Below, piece after piece: positions 32,949 to 34,111 of a DNA stretch of 34,111 nucleotides; the first letter of the stretch is position 1, and the number at the start of each line of letters is the position of its first letter. The position numbers were made by a program, and so were the translations under genes. This DNA comes from Phaeodactylibacter sp. (GTDB taxonomy: Bacteria > Bacteroidota > Bacteroidia > Chitinophagales > Saprospiraceae), in the NCBI GenBank assembly GCA_024102975.1, contig JAGFJD010000210.1:1-34111 (forward strand). Reading direction: 5' to 3'. The notes beneath the pieces were generated by a model. It saw only the letters and a program-made list of their open reading frames with translations, had not been told where the DNA came from and searched no databases.

Positions 32949-33698
32949 TTACATTACCTGTATCCCCGCCGCTTTATACGGCCCCAACAGCGCGTGGCCG
33001 GGGTCTAATTCAGTGATCAGATAGTCGACTTCATCGATGGGGGCGATCCTGATCTTCTGTACATTGTCCAGCTTTTCGGAAATAGCGAGGACGGCCACCT
33101 TTTCGGAAGCCTTGATCATGGCGCGCTTAACGTCGACCACTTCCCAGTCGGAATCGGTGACGCCAATCCGGGCGTCGATGCTGTTGGTGCCGATCAGGCA
33201 AAGGTCGGGGCGGATGTCGTGCAATACACTGATGACCTCGCCGCCGGTACTGATCTTGGCGTTTCGGGAAATGCGCCCCCCGATGAGGATGGTTTCGGAA
33301 TTGGGGTGCTCGGCCAGTTGCAGGGCCACCAGCAGGCTGGGCGTGTAGAAGGTGACTTCCAGTTCCGGAGGAAGAATCCGGGCTAACTCCACCGTGGTTG
33401 TTCCGCCGCTGATGAGCACCAGCATGCCGTTGGAGAAAAGAGGGACTGCCTTGCGGGCAATGGCGGTCTTTTCCTGGTATTTGTAAATATCACCCCCCCG
33501 GTAGGAGTTGGTCTGGAAAGATTTGGAAAGCGCGCCGCCCCGGACTTTGACCAGCTTGCCTTCCTCTGCCAACTCCTGGAGATCCCTCCGGATGGTGTCT
33601 TCCGAAACGGCCAGCTTTTTACTCAGGTCGGCGTGCAACACCTTGTTGCGGATGTTGACTTCTCTCATGATCAGGGCATGGCGCTCTTTTTTTAACAT
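32949..33698 (-). CDS. DeoR/GlpR-family transcriptional regulator
   Basis: The 249-residue product has an N-terminal winged helix (about 5-57; LHADLSKKLAVSEDTIRRDL, ELAEEGKLVKVRGGA) and a C-terminal sugar-phosphate sensing domain (about 75-230; LISGGTTTVELARILP, LIGGRISRNAKISTGG, DLCLIGTNSIDARIGVTDSD). Such proteins usually repress sugar-use genes and are released by a phosphorylated sugar. No sugar operon is in the window; targets may lie beyond the right edge or elsewhere. A direct repeat at 33780-33799 upstream may be its own operator. Confidence 0.95.
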   Translation of the reverse strand: MLKKERHALIMREVNIRNKVLHADLSKKLAVSEDTIRRDLQELAEEGKLVKVRGGALSKSFQTNSYRGGDIYKYQEKTAIARKAVPLFSNGMLVLISGGTTTVELARILPPELEVTFYTPSLLVALQLAEHPNSETILIGGRISRNAKISTGGEVISVLHDIRPDLCLIGTNSIDARIGVTDSDWEVVDVKRAMIKASEKVAVLAISEKLDNVQKIRIAPIDEVDYLITELDPGHALLGPYKAAGIQVM

Positions 33699-33779
33699 CG
33701 GACAGGTTTTTGTGAGTACAGACTAATGATTTTTGAGGGTGTTTGGGCGACAATTTTGTACAGGTGATTGCTCTTGTAA

Positions 33780-33799
33780 TATTGCAAATTATTGCAAAT
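33780..33799. promoter_or_regulatory. Perfect 10-base direct repeat upstream of the DeoR-type gene
   Basis: TATTGCAAAT occurs twice in tandem, placing two TTGCAA cores one helical turn apart on the same DNA face. It lies 82-101 bases before the DeoR-type start in an AT-rich stretch, a good position for an autoregulatory operator. Inference from spacing only. Confidence 0.5.
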
Positions 33800-33844
33800 A
33801 ATGCTATTTATTTTATGGTTTTCTCCTCGGATATGCAGGGCAAA

Positions 33845-33994
33845 GACAGGATGGGCAGGTTTGGGGGGCTCGATGCTTGGGAAGACAGGATTAACAGGAT
33901 GGGCAGGATTGGGGGGCCCGGTGTTTGGGGGGACAGGATTAAGAGGATGGGCAGGTTTGGGGGGCTTGGTGTTGGGGGTGACTGGATTAACATG
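33845..33994. repeat. 48-base tandem repeat, G-rich
   Basis: Units at 33884-33931 and 33932-33979 (GACAGGATTAASAGGATGGG, then CAGGWTTGGGGGG and a variable tail) are 48 bases each. A preceding unit (33845-33883) lacks nine bases, and a partial unit begins at 33980. As 48 is 16 codons, open frames with a 16-residue repeat arise, but nothing suggests a real protein. The remaining 100 bases to the window end show nothing. Confidence 0.75.
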
Positions 33995-34111
33995 TTTTGA
34001 AGTTTGGGGGGGGATGGGCTAGCGTGTTGAGTGTGTTTATCTTTTCGTTTTATATATGTGAGTCCTGCTTGTTATTCGTTTGTACTCAGCTTTCTGTTTC
34101 GGTATGCGGTG

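Noticed and set aside
33743-34022. Repeat-containing open frames near the right edge
   Set aside because: They depend on a 48-base tandem repeat and occur in two frames and on both strands; no start context or domain supports them.

Overview
The window looks like a chromosomal segment of a GC-rich Bacteroidota, most plausibly a Saprospiria/Lewinella-type marine or sludge bacterium. Three very large secreted proteins end in type IX secretion (T9SS) sorting domains. GEVED, PKD, CHRD and Asp-box ectodomains are present, several lipoproteins have Bacteroidota-style lipoboxes, starts lack clear Shine-Dalgarno sites, and atpD-atpC stand apart from the other ATP synthase genes. This assignment is inference from gene content; no rRNA or tRNA gene was seen.

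Region 1 (1-16.5 kb) is an accessory island of exported peptidases. It holds a broken TPR-CHAT gene (430-859), an intact TPR-CHAT lipoprotein (974-4165), a 98-residue membrane protein (4510-4806) followed by a giant S8 protease with T9SS domain (4853-10450), a papain-like C1 lipoprotein with a CARDB-like tail (10976-12580), and a second TPR-CHAT protein (13023-16466). Four intergenic clusters of a CTATGTG-based repeat separate these units. Two kinds of upstream block are each shared by a pair of units: one by the CHAT remnant and the second CHAT gene, the other by the 98-residue gene and the papain-like gene. The two CHAT genes are nearly identical around the catalytic cysteine but divergent in the TPR half. 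The island is the best candidate for an undescribed system: an envelope-located set of caspase-like, subtilisin-like and papain-like peptidases.

Region 2 (16.5-19.9 kb) has an outer-membrane barrel-like gene on the minus strand, a roughly 660-base gene-free stretch, and atpD-atpC with a strong terminator.

Region 3 (19.9-27.5 kb) has an ECF sigma factor and RskA-type anti-sigma factor (minus strand, overlapping). They are divergent from a 1923-residue secreted protein of twelve CHRD domains arranged as two copies of a (six CHRD + linker) module. A 26-base palindromic sequence is repeated exactly at the two convergent gene ends that bracket this region.

Region 4 (27.5-34.1 kb) has a YCII-type lipoprotein, an Asp-box propeller protein with T9SS domain, a pirin with a lipoprotein signal, a DedA membrane protein, and a DeoR-type repressor preceded by a perfect 10-base direct repeat. 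The window ends in a 48-base tandem repeat.
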